Origin: Piezodorus guildinii
Lineage: Eukaryota > Arthropoda > Insecta > Hemiptera > Pentatomidae
Assembly (NCBI GenBank): GCA_023052935.1
Contig: CM041298.1
Span: 60,878,217-60,942,216 of the forward strand
Length of the DNA: 64,000 nt
Direction of reading: 5' to 3'
Below, piece after piece: positions 44,689 to 52,530 of this stretch. A model generated the notes under the pieces. The model did no database searches, had not been told where the DNA came from, and saw only the letters and a program-made list of their open reading frames with translations. A program made the position numbers and the translations under genes. Position 1 is the first letter of the stretch; every line of letters begins with the position of its first letter.

Positions 44689-44930
44689 TCAAACCGGCGG
44701 GTTCGATGGGAAAGGGATATAACCTCCCTTATAGCGGTACTTACACCCGATAGTGGGGAATAACTTCTGAATAACACCTGCAAAAGTCCGGATTGGGAAT
44801 GATATGTGATTATTCCCGTTTATGGACAGCGGATATTGGTTATTCCGACCTTCGAGGGAATGGGCGGAAAGTAATCGCGGTTTTGATACAAGCGGCATAA
44901 AATCCAAAATGGAAAAAGTTCAATCTCGTC
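44689..44930 (-). other. GC-balanced stretch with a 72-codon ORF, unrecognised
   Basis: The composition is less AT-rich than its surroundings and one minus-strand frame (44907-44689) stays open. Residues include FPIRTFAGVIQKLFPT and YIPFPSNPP. I recognise no domain. Could be a decayed element or an exon; no splice evidence. Confidence 0.25.
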
Positions 44931-45156
44931 AGTTTGATGTGATGTTATTATCCCCAAGAGTCCGATACCATAATTTTTTTCTTTGACTGCTTATGTGTAT
45001 TCTTCACTAGACCAGGGACCCACCCTTGATTCGGATAGGTACAATTTAAACGTGATGTCATTTATGTTTTTAAATAGTTCAGTTAGACCAATTGAGAGTC
45101 CATCATTTAGGGATTATGATCCTAATGAGTTCTCATGATATGAGCCGTTGCTTTAG

Positions 45157-45345
45157 CACAGAGGTTTCCAACCTGTGGTCCCCGAGATATTAGGGGTACT
45201 CACTACGTTTGCTATAGCATGCTATTTGTGCTATTGTGCTAAACCCATCAATTTTATACAGGAAATAACTGTAGAAACTCGACGGGTTTAGCAAAATAAC
45301 ACAATTAGCATGCTGTAGCAAACGTAGTGAGTACCCCTATTATTG
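45157..45345. repeat. hAT-like terminal sequence followed by a 56-bp-arm hairpin
   Basis: 'cagaggtttccaacctgtgg' at 45159-45178 resembles the terminal repeats of hAT/Charlie-type DNA transposons. Next, 45191-45246 pairs with 45284-45339 (ends 'taggggtactcactacg' and complement) around a 37-nt loop. I cannot find the matching hAT terminus on the right, so the element is partial or misassigned. Confidence 0.5.
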
Positions 45346-45990
45346 GGAAGTTGTGTTAAATTATCTTGGAGTATTAAATCTCTAAACGCCTTGGCTTGTA
45401 AGAAAAATGAATAAAGCATTGCACAGACCCTTTTAAATTGCGCGCGGTAAATAATAGTAAGAAGGGACCTTTATTGCATTTCTAAGTTTTAGTAATTCAC
45501 TGAGAATAGGGTTTTGCGTATTGTGGTCAGTTCTTAGAGCCTGAGTCTCTAATATACCATCACGGGTTATCTTATTAATTTATTTCTTTATACGCATTCA
45601 TCATTAATCCATTTTTTCAACAACAAAAGGTTTCTGTTAGGCTAATGCGCATTAAAATTAATACGAAGACCTGGAAGAGATACTATACTATATAATTTTA
45701 GAAAATATATAGGTTTTTTAACTAATTTACTAGTTTATTTTCTACGTATCTTGAAACGTAAGACCTCAAATTTTAATGGAGAAAGGAATTTTTTTTGGTC
45801 GATTATAAAGGTTCATTATTGAAAATAATAAACCAAAAAAAACACCTCTTCCTCTCTAACAATAATAGATTTTTAATATAAATTTTACCTTTTACTTTTT
45901 TTTACTAATATGAATCACAAAGCTAATGTTTTACCAAACATCAGTGAATTGTAGGTTATAATTTCTATTGTTGTCACCCTTAATTTAACA
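45346..45990. other. Spacer with a family B repeat block
   Basis: Family B landmarks 'gaaacgtaagacctcaaatt' and 'aaggttcattattgaaaat' at about 45750-45830. Nothing else recognised. Confidence 0.45.
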
Positions 45991-46146
45991 AACTCAGGTG
46001 CTCGTGACACATGAATTTCACTTACTTCCATTATTAAAATAAGTATGAGAATTTTCAAATACTGATATGAAAAAAGTTTAAGAATTAATTACGTTGATTT
46101 TCGATGGAAACATGAGTTTTATTAAATAATCTATCAATATTATCGT

Positions 46147-46222
46147 ACTGTGTCAGCTGTTGACTTTTAAGTCTAATGTGAGTCCTCCACGTCAGTCTTT
46201 TGTCTAAGTACAGTCTCAAATA
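46147..46222 (-). pseudogene. Jockey RT scrap
   Basis: About 25 codons on the minus strand: QYLRLYLDKRLTWRTHIRLK, matching RYLGLLLDKRLTWNPHTRLK of Jockey A. Truncated at both ends. Confidence 0.7.
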
Positions 46223-46972
46223 TTGGAGCACAAACAAAAAAAAATTGTAAATAAAAATAAAAAATAAATTATTATTATCTGATATAAAATAATCAGTTCG
46301 TCAACCGCTTTTCATCACTCACCACTAAGTTTTACAACTTTATATATAAGATATTTTTTTGCTAACATTTGTAGTTGTCCAACAACGTATTATACATCCA
46401 TATCACTGTTCTTTTGCTCAAAAAATAAACAAAAAAACATCAAATAATATTTTTCTTCTTTTCTTTATGGAAGATTTCAAAATCGTGTAATCATATATTT
46501 ATTAATGCTAACAAGATAATATGGTTATTTTTTTTTAATCTACAAAATTAAAGGTACTTTATAAGAAGAATATTTTAAATATTGGCATGTTAGCCCTGTT
46601 AAACTATTTCAATGATAATAAAACCTACATGATCTTAAATACCATTGAATTTTACATTGATTTAGCGAGTTTAATTGGAATCGTTTTAGTCATTTTTGAG
46701 AAAATCGTAGAAACTTGCAAAGTGCACTATATAAAGTAATATTTTTGTTTACCTATTATAATGAAACAATTATTGTTACATCGCAGGTTTACAGTTGTAT
46801 TAAATATGAATTTCAGTTTCGTAACATCTTTTCGTTTTCGTACTAGACTTAACAAACACGGACACGCACAGATCTGTTCCACTTGGTTATGTGGACTTAG
46901 GCGGCTCTAAAACGCTTATTTCCGTTAAAAAAATAATTCGAAAATTTTAACAATCGCAATACTTTCCCTTAA

Positions 46973-47497
46973 CACGTTCACACCCGCTGACCAGTGGGTC
47001 ACACTTGACTGTTCAGTGGGGCGGGGTAACCCACTGGTGGGTCACACTTGACTATTCCGTGGGGCAATGTGCATCAAAGGTGAGTCACTTGTTTTCGGAA
47101 AAAAGAAGAAGAAGAAGAAAAATAAATTTTATTCTGGGACTTCTGTCACCTAAGAATAACAAAAAAGTCCTAAAAAGTAGGAATCAACAAGCCTAAGGGT
47201 TTATTTTATATTTGATAATCTTAAACATTACCCTTCAAAGGAATCATATCGATTAATTTCATTTGATAACTCTTCTTTAAGAATTTTCATAAATTTTATA
47301 CTATTTTGATAGTTTTACCTACCTTTACACTTGATGCAAGAAATGCGCGCTCAAGAAATCACTATGTCAAAACTGTTCTGATCTCGCACTAAACACGTCA
47401 GAACTTTCAACAATGTCGCCCAGCCCCACGAAGCATAGCAGCTGAGACAGTTCCGCCTCACGAAAAAAACGTAGATATTCAACCTGGCATAAACTTG
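46973..47497. mobile_element. piggyBac-like non-autonomous insertion flanked by TTAA
   Basis: TTAA occurs at 46969-46972 and 47498-47501, and family A sequence can be joined across it. The left end 'cacgttcacacccgctgacc' fits arthropod piggyBac-like termini that begin CACGTT after TTAA and contain a GTGGGTC repeat. 'gtgggtcacacttgact' is present twice (46994-47010, 47037-47053), and 'ccagtgggt' is inverted at 47029. The right terminus matches the left only weakly. No transposase. Confidence 0.45.
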
Positions 47498-47645
47498 TTA
47501 ATTTATATGTCATATATAGGTTACCTTTACTTACATACCTTAAATGTTTTAATCAAAATAATATGATTCTTAAATCAAATATAATTTTTTTTTACCTTAT
47601 TTCAAGAAAGAAAGTGAAAGGTGTGTGTTGAGAGCACCAGATTTG

Positions 47646-48484
47646 TTTATTTTATATTATTTGCAAATTAAAACTTGAGGGCTATTTTATAGGTATTCCA
47701 GATACTTAATTACTGAGCCGATAATGATAAAGGGCGAACTTAATATAGAAGGCCCTTTGGGTCGGTGGTCAAGAGGCTTCAATTACCAACTTTAGTTTCA
47801 ATATGCAATAGATCGAAATGTCGGCAATCAGCAACTTAATTAACTTTGAAATAGCCGACTATGAGCTCTCTTTGATCATCAGCAACTCATCACAATATGG
47901 GATAAGGGGAATGGTCAAATTATTCCTGTTCTCAGCGGATTAATCAGTTGTTAAATAAGCTTATATCTAAGGCAATGTACGTATACATACATTAAAGGTG
48001 TATCGGTTGATTACAATAATGTTGTTATAATGTTATACGGTATTAGTGCATGATAAACATACTTTCGATATATATATAAACAATACAAATAACTGCTGCA
48101 CTATAATAGGTTATAACTGTAAATAGCTTCAAATCTTTAGGATTTTTTTCCATCTTCAATATTATCCAAGTTTTCATGAAGTTATGTTTGTGATTAACTT
48201 TGTGATTTGAATATATCAATCAACTTTTGTTTTGTTTATCGAACTTTATTGATTCTGAAAATGTATACATAGTTTTCTCTATCGTCAAAAATAATTGAGT
48301 TATGAGCGTATTTATGTGTGAAATTTAAATTTAATTTATTCTCTTTTCTATAATTATTCCCGGTTTTTCGGTTAAAAACACTGACAGAGTTTTTCCCTAT
48401 CTTTAAAAATAACTTACTTATACAATAGAATTAAATAACTATCAATCGGCTGCCATTTTAAAAAAAACCAGCTTATATCAACGT
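47646..48484. other. Spacer without recognised genes
   Basis: The patch 47750-47960 is less AT-rich but has no recognisable frame. Part of 48280-48320 is the inverse of the 980-1050 repeat. Confidence 0.45.
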
Positions 48485-48719
48485 CTAGGTGTTAGAATCA
48501 ATGTTGCATGGACTAGTATTTAAAAAAAAAAAATGGTCCAGTAGTTTCGGAGAAATGCCGCGGACGACCGACAAACGATATTTTTTTTTATTTGGCATTT
48601 GGATTCTACGCATCATGAAACGTAAGTTCTCAAATTTTGAGGGGGTATTTTTATTTTATTTTATTTATTTTCTGATCAATTACAAAGGTTCATTATTGAA
48701 AATAATAAATAAAAAATAA

Positions 48720-48720
<1 letters not shown>
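48485..48720 (+). repeat. Dispersed repeat family B copy
   Basis: Landmarks: 'ggtccagtagtttcggag', 'catgaaacgtaagttctcaa', 'aaaggttcattattgaaaat'. The same order occurs at 45700-45850 and inverted at 13346-13800 and about 33110-33200. Confidence 0.55.
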
Positions 48721-48721
<1 letters not shown>

Positions 48722-48812
<91 letters not shown>

Positions 48813-48818
48813 AATAAA
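48722..48818. repeat. (AT)n then (AAT)n compound microsatellite
   Basis: About 38 AT units with one interruption, followed by about seven AAT units. Confidence 0.95.
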
Positions 48819-49289
48819 TTCTTTATTTATTCTGGAACAAGTCACTTCGGAATAATGTTACAGACAAATTAAATTAGAGCTTCAATGCCTTAGAGTAAAA
48901 CAAAAAAATAATAAAATAAATAAATAAAAAGCAACAGAAATGACAAAGAAAATGAATAATAGTTCTATATATACATTTTTTTTTCTGATCTCCTTTATTG
49001 TTAAAAAAACAAAGAAAGCAATGTTGCAAAACAAATTAGTGCAACAGCACAGGCAATAACAAACAGCAACAGTAAATAATAGTTATAAATTCATAGGTAG
49101 CTTCTTATAATAATTTAGAAAAACAAATTAGACGAAAATAAAAAAAAATATTTTTTATTTATTTATTTATTCATAGAAGTTTTTTTGGCATTACAATTGT
49201 ATTTGCTATCTGCTTTTTATGCAATAAGCAAATATGCTAACAAAAGATGTAACAAACTACATGAGAAAGATAAAAAAAAAATTATAACT
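48819..49289 (-). other. Presumed 3'UTR/tails of retroelements
   Basis: A-rich DNA with AATAAA on the minus strand at about 48822-48832 and 49150-49175. The latter is a plausible 3' end for the Jockey D element whose stop codon is at about 49291-49293. I cannot fix its boundary. Confidence 0.4.
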
Positions 49290-49352
49290 TTCATATTTTC
49301 AGGTCTCTTGGCCACCGCCTCGATAGTCTTCTGGGCGGATTATATGGGTTTG
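49290..49352 (-). pseudogene. Jockey D, 3'-terminal coding piece (downstream of the nested RTE)
   Basis: On the minus strand TNPYNPPRRLSRRWPRDLKI then stop, the C-terminal signature shared with Jockey A-C (PYNPPRRLKRQWPRD). The rest of the same element lies at 50347-51002, on the other side of the RTE insertion. Confidence 0.85.
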
Positions 49353-50317
49353 TGGCAGTAGTGCGCTTAAATGGGCAAGAGTCCAAAGTGTTTAGGATGG
49401 AAAAGGAAGTAAAACAGGGTGATTCCCTAAGTCCCCTCTTGTTTATTGTATATATCGATGAGATTGCCTCAATTTGCAAAAGACGCACAGCCAGAATGCA
49501 CATGGGCCAATGGAACCTGTATCCTGTTGTTATACAGTTCCTCTTGTTTGCTGACGATATAGTTGTTATAGCGGAATCCCCACAGCAGCTTCAGCAGGCA
49601 GTGACGGAGTGGAATGAGGAACTGAAGAGAATGGGAATGGCAATCAATTCCAGAAAAAGCAAGGTTCTTCAAGTTGGTAGAGCACAAGAAGATGTACAGA
49701 TCTCCTGTGGTGGAGAATTGATGGAGGTGGTGACAGATTTCACGTATCTAGGCACAGTGATCAGTAGATCTGGGAAATTGGATTCAGAAATCTCAAGTAG
49801 AATTTCCAAGGCTAATTCCGTCTATTATCATATCTGCAACACGGTCATCGGAAAAAGAGAAGTAGCCCGGGACGTGAAGTTACACCTATTCAAGTCCATC
49901 TTTCTACCGGTGCTTCTCTATGGAGCAGAGAGCTGGATTATGAACGAAAGGCTACGAAGTCGCATCACTGCTTCGGAAATGAAGTTTCTTAGAAGAATTG
50001 TGGGGAAGACACGGAGAGACTGTGTCCGGAATGAAAGGATCAGGGAAGAGCTTAATGTATGCTCTGTTCTGGAAGTCCTAGACAAGAGGCAATTGGGATG
50101 GTACGGGCATGTCTGCCGAATGGACCACCACCGGAACCCAATTAAAACGATGGAGGTAAGGCCCTTAGGAAGAAGACCTAGAGGACGCCCAAGGACCTCC
50201 TACATCACTCACATGGAGCGAATCGGAATGCGTAGAGGTAAAACTCTGAACGAGATAAGAAACCTTGCAAGGAACAGGGATGGTTGGTACCAATGGCTGG
50301 GAGCTCACCCACGCTGA
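49352..50317 (+). CDS. RTE-like reverse transcriptase, C-terminal two thirds, open frame
   Basis: 321 codons without a stop. Motifs: VKQGDSLSPLLFIVYIDEI (residues ~24-42), LLFADDIVVIAE (~63-74, the catalytic Asp pair of RT motif C), NSRKSKVLQVG (~98-108), FTYLGTVISRSGKLDSEISS (~128-147), LPVLLYGAESWIMNER (~186-201), KFLRRIVGKTRRDCVRNERI (~211-230), LGWYGHVCRMDHHRNPI (~250-266) and GRRPRGRPR (~274-282). These are in the canonical order for RTE-type LINEs. RT motif A and the endonuclease are lost by truncation, so the protein cannot be active. The intact frame suggests a young insertion. The first two to four codons may be Jockey-derived. Confidence 0.87.
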   Translation: MAVVRLNGQESKVFRMEKEVKQGDSLSPLLFIVYIDEIASICKRRTARMHMGQWNLYPVVIQFLLFADDIVVIAESPQQLQQAVTEWNEELKRMGMAINSRKSKVLQVGRAQEDVQISCGGELMEVVTDFTYLGTVISRSGKLDSEISSRISKANSVYYHICNTVIGKREVARDVKLHLFKSIFLPVLLYGAESWIMNERLRSRITASEMKFLRRIVGKTRRDCVRNERIREELNVCSVLEVLDKRQLGWYGHVCRMDHHRNPIKTMEVRPLGRRPRGRPRTSYITHMERIGMRRGKTLNEIRNLARNRDGWYQWLGAHPR

Positions 50318-50346
50318 AAGGCAAATGGGTCGAAGAGAAAGAAGAA
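49353..50346 (+). mobile_element. 5'-truncated RTE-like retrotransposon nested inside Jockey D
   Basis: Flanked by 'gggtttg' at 49346-49352 and 50347-50353, consistent with a 7-bp TSD. Ends with a short GAAGAAG-type tail, as in several RTE families. Differs from the (ATT)n-tailed family in protein and tail. Orientation is opposite to the host Jockey. Confidence 0.85.
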
Positions 50347-51002
50347 GGGTTTGAATTTAGGGTCAGTCTGTCGTGAAATTAATGTAGCGATCAGTGGCAG
50401 TTGCAATGAGGAATGGAATGTCTAGGCCAGTATGTAGTGTCTCGTTAGATACGTAAAAAGGGGCATTTATAATTTTCCTACGTAATTTTGATTGAAATGA
50501 TTGAATAATTTTGATGTTTGACGTTTTTGCTGTTCCCCATAACTCAATGCCGTAAGTCCAAATGGGTTTTATTAGTACTTTATAAATAGTTAATTTGTTC
50601 GTCAATGATAATTTTGAACGTTTGTCTAGTAACCTTGAAAGAAGTCCATATCGTTGATTTAGTTCTTTTCTTTTTCGTTTGAGATGGTATGCCCATGTTA
50701 GTCGTTTGTCAAGGTAAAGTCCTAAATAACGTACTGTGTCTGAAACTGGTATTGGAATATTATCGTAAAAGACCTGGGGGCAGGAATTATGTTTTAAAGA
50801 AAATGTGACGAACAGGCTCTTTGGTTGATTCATTTTTATTTTCCATGTTTTTGCCCAGCAAGCTATGTCGTCCAGATGTTCTTGGGGTGCCTTAGATGCA
50901 TCTTTGTTGGATGTCAGGATAGCTGAATCGTCAGCAAAGGTTGCTATAAGTGTTTCTGGATGCTGTGGGATGTCAGAGCAATATATATTAAAAAGTGTTA
51001 TT
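50347..51002 (-). pseudogene. Jockey D, RT piece (upstream of the nested RTE)
   Basis: On the minus strand: CSDIPQHPETLIATFADDSA (RT motif C, about 50975-50915), then WAKTWKIKMNQPKSLFVTFS, VRYLGLYLDKRLTW, KPIWTYGIELWGTAKTSN, FQSKLRRKIINAPFYVSNET. Then a frame change into FHDRLTLNSNP, where the RTE interrupts. 5' truncated at an (AT)n tract near 51003. Similar in style to the 34800 subfamily. Between NSNP and the TNPYNPP on the far side about 10-15 codons of the family are missing, so a small deletion preceded or accompanied the insertion. Confidence 0.87.
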
Positions 51003-51013
51003 GTGTAAAAAGT

Positions 51014-51034
51014 GTATATATATATATATATATA

Positions 51035-51068
<34 letters not shown>
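51014..51068. repeat. (AT)n microsatellite
   Basis: TA repeats with one phase break, at the 5' truncation point of Jockey D. Confidence 0.95.
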
Positions 51069-51075
<7 letters not shown>

Positions 51076-51614
51076 GTCTTTCTGCATATTTATGAAAGTT
51101 AAAAAAAAAAAAAAAAAAACAGTTTACGCTTATGCAAAAATTTTCAATAGTTACATATAGTCTTATATTGACGCTTAACTTAGTAATACAAAAGATCGAA
51201 ATGAGGAATATATTAAAAGCTTGAGCTTGATATTAAAAGTTTTAATCAAAGTAAAACGAAAGCATATTGTCCCTTTCTTAAACTTGTTTCAAAGTTCTAT
51301 ATTAAAAGTAATGTAAATATTTGACAGTGAAACAAAGCCCTATATTGATCTCGGTTCTTCAATATCAAAAATAATTTATTGGACGATTTAATCGATGCTA
51401 ATAGCTAGAAACGAGTATATGAATATTTATGGAAAATCCTTGAATTATTGAGATATAAGGAAAAACAGATGTATATTAAAGCTATTTAAAACGCATGAAT
51501 ATGAATTATAACTTCCGGGATAGAAATATTGGAATAATATTGATAATCTTAGTAGGAGATCAATCGCTTATCTAATAATAATTTCTAAAAAAATAAATTG
51601 AAAATTAATTTTTA
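51069..51614. other. AT-rich spacer
   Basis: No recognised feature. Confidence 0.5.
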
Positions 51615-51770
51615 ATTTATTTATTGAGATATATTACAATTTGTTACAAAACGAACAATAGCAATATTGATAAGAGACCACATTCATACAGTATATACAA
51701 AAAATAATAATAATAGTCAAATTACATAAAATAGAAAATAAATAAATTCACATTACAAAATAAGATTCCT
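51615..51770 (-). mobile_element. Jockey 3'UTR fragment (extreme 5' truncation)
   Basis: 'attgagatatattacaattt' at 51631 and the following ~130 bp match the 3'UTR of Jockey C (37031-37150) in order. Only the 3' end was inserted. Confidence 0.75.
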
Positions 51771-51779
51771 AATCATCAA

Positions 51780-51835
51780 ACGTTTCGACCCACGCAGCGG
51801 GTCTTCCATCGGGGCTAAAAAACAAGATACAGTGT
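51780..51835 (-). ncRNA. Hammerhead-like small hairpin motif (uncertain)
   Basis: On the minus strand 'ccgatggaa', then a stem GACCC/GGGTC with loop GCTGCGT, then 'gaaacg'. A hammerhead core is CUGAUGA, stem II, GAAA. The stem II and GAAA parts fit; the first box is off (CCGAUGGAA). Such ribozymes are known in retroelements, including Penelope-like ones. I do not see stems I and III clearly. Confidence 0.2.
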
Positions 51836-51975
51836 CGATGTTTGATAATAACATAAAATAATGTCAAAAATTAAAAATGAGTTAAAAACAAAACAAAAAA
51901 ACAACCAAGAACAGAAAACAGAGATGAATTATATATATACGTGATTAACATGTTTGACGATTACCTCAGTTAGTG

Positions 51976-51979
<4 letters not shown>

Positions 51980-52053
<74 letters not shown>

Positions 52054-52065
52054 ATATATATATAT
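51980..52065. repeat. (AT)n microsatellite
   Basis: About 35 AT units, a CAA break, then seven more. Confidence 0.95.
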
Positions 52066-52164
52066 GGGTACAACTAAATAGAGAAATGACAAAGCAATAT
52101 AGCATAGAAAAGGGTGTAAGGTAACATGATGTGAAGCAAAAGCCAGTTGTCAAACAGAATAATA

Positions 52165-52202
52165 AAAACTCCCTATATCGATGTAAAATTTAATAGGCTT
52201 TA
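52165..52202 (-). repeat. Family A scrap
   Basis: 'tatatcgatgtaaaatttaa' and flanks as in copy 2 near 7180-7200. About 38 bp only. Confidence 0.5.
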
Positions 52203-52319
52203 CTACATATATTTTTTTTTTTTTCGCTTTTTGTAGGGATAGAGGAGTAATTCTATATTTTGCCAATATTGATGTTATATGTTGGGTACTAAGTTGTTGA
52301 ACTAGTCCTAAATAACAAA

Positions 52320-52530
52320 ATGGAAGATATATCCGGAACTGGGAAAAATATAGATGTTGGCCAGCAAGTATGGATTCGAAGAACATGCGGGTTACTTCAA
52401 GAGGCCTTTATTACTAACATAGAAGAGAGTGATAAGAATAACTAACGAATCGTGTCCGTTGAATGGGAGGAAAATACTGGCATTGTTTCTGGAATAACTG
52501 TGATCGACAGTGATCTTTTCAAACGAGATC
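52320..52530 (+). pseudogene. Segment resembling the N-terminal domain of kinesin-13 (KIF2/KLP10A type)
   Basis: From ATG 52320 the frame reads VGQQVWIRRTCGLLQEAFIT (residues ~15-34), then NIEESDKNN, a TAA stop at 52443-52445, then RIVSVEWEENTGIVSG and SDLFKRDP. Kinesin-13 proteins begin with a small domain of the pattern 'G..V.IKR.DGR.H.A.VT..N......VTVEW.E.G...GKEID...IF.LNP', which targets the motor to microtubules or centromeres. The order and spacing agree well, including the VEW core and the D-LF-x-x-P ending. It is broken by the stop. No motor domain follows; instead the frame runs into the zinc finger of the R2-like element. It is either a retrocopy or exon fragment into which the element inserted, or sequence carried at the element's 5' end. 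From pattern memory only. Confidence 0.45.

Larger units (their letters stand above)
45993..47644 (+). repeat. Dispersed repeat family A, copy 7, with two insertions
   Basis: Left end 'caggtgctcgtgacacatg' at 45995; right end (47604-47644) is an inverted relative of it, read on the minus strand as 'tctggtgctctcaacacac'. Internal landmarks follow the family order (46500-46960). A Jockey scrap (46147-46222) and a TTAA-flanked insert (46973-47497) interrupt it. This is the only copy where both mirrored ends appear, which supports a TIR transposon. Confidence 0.65.
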
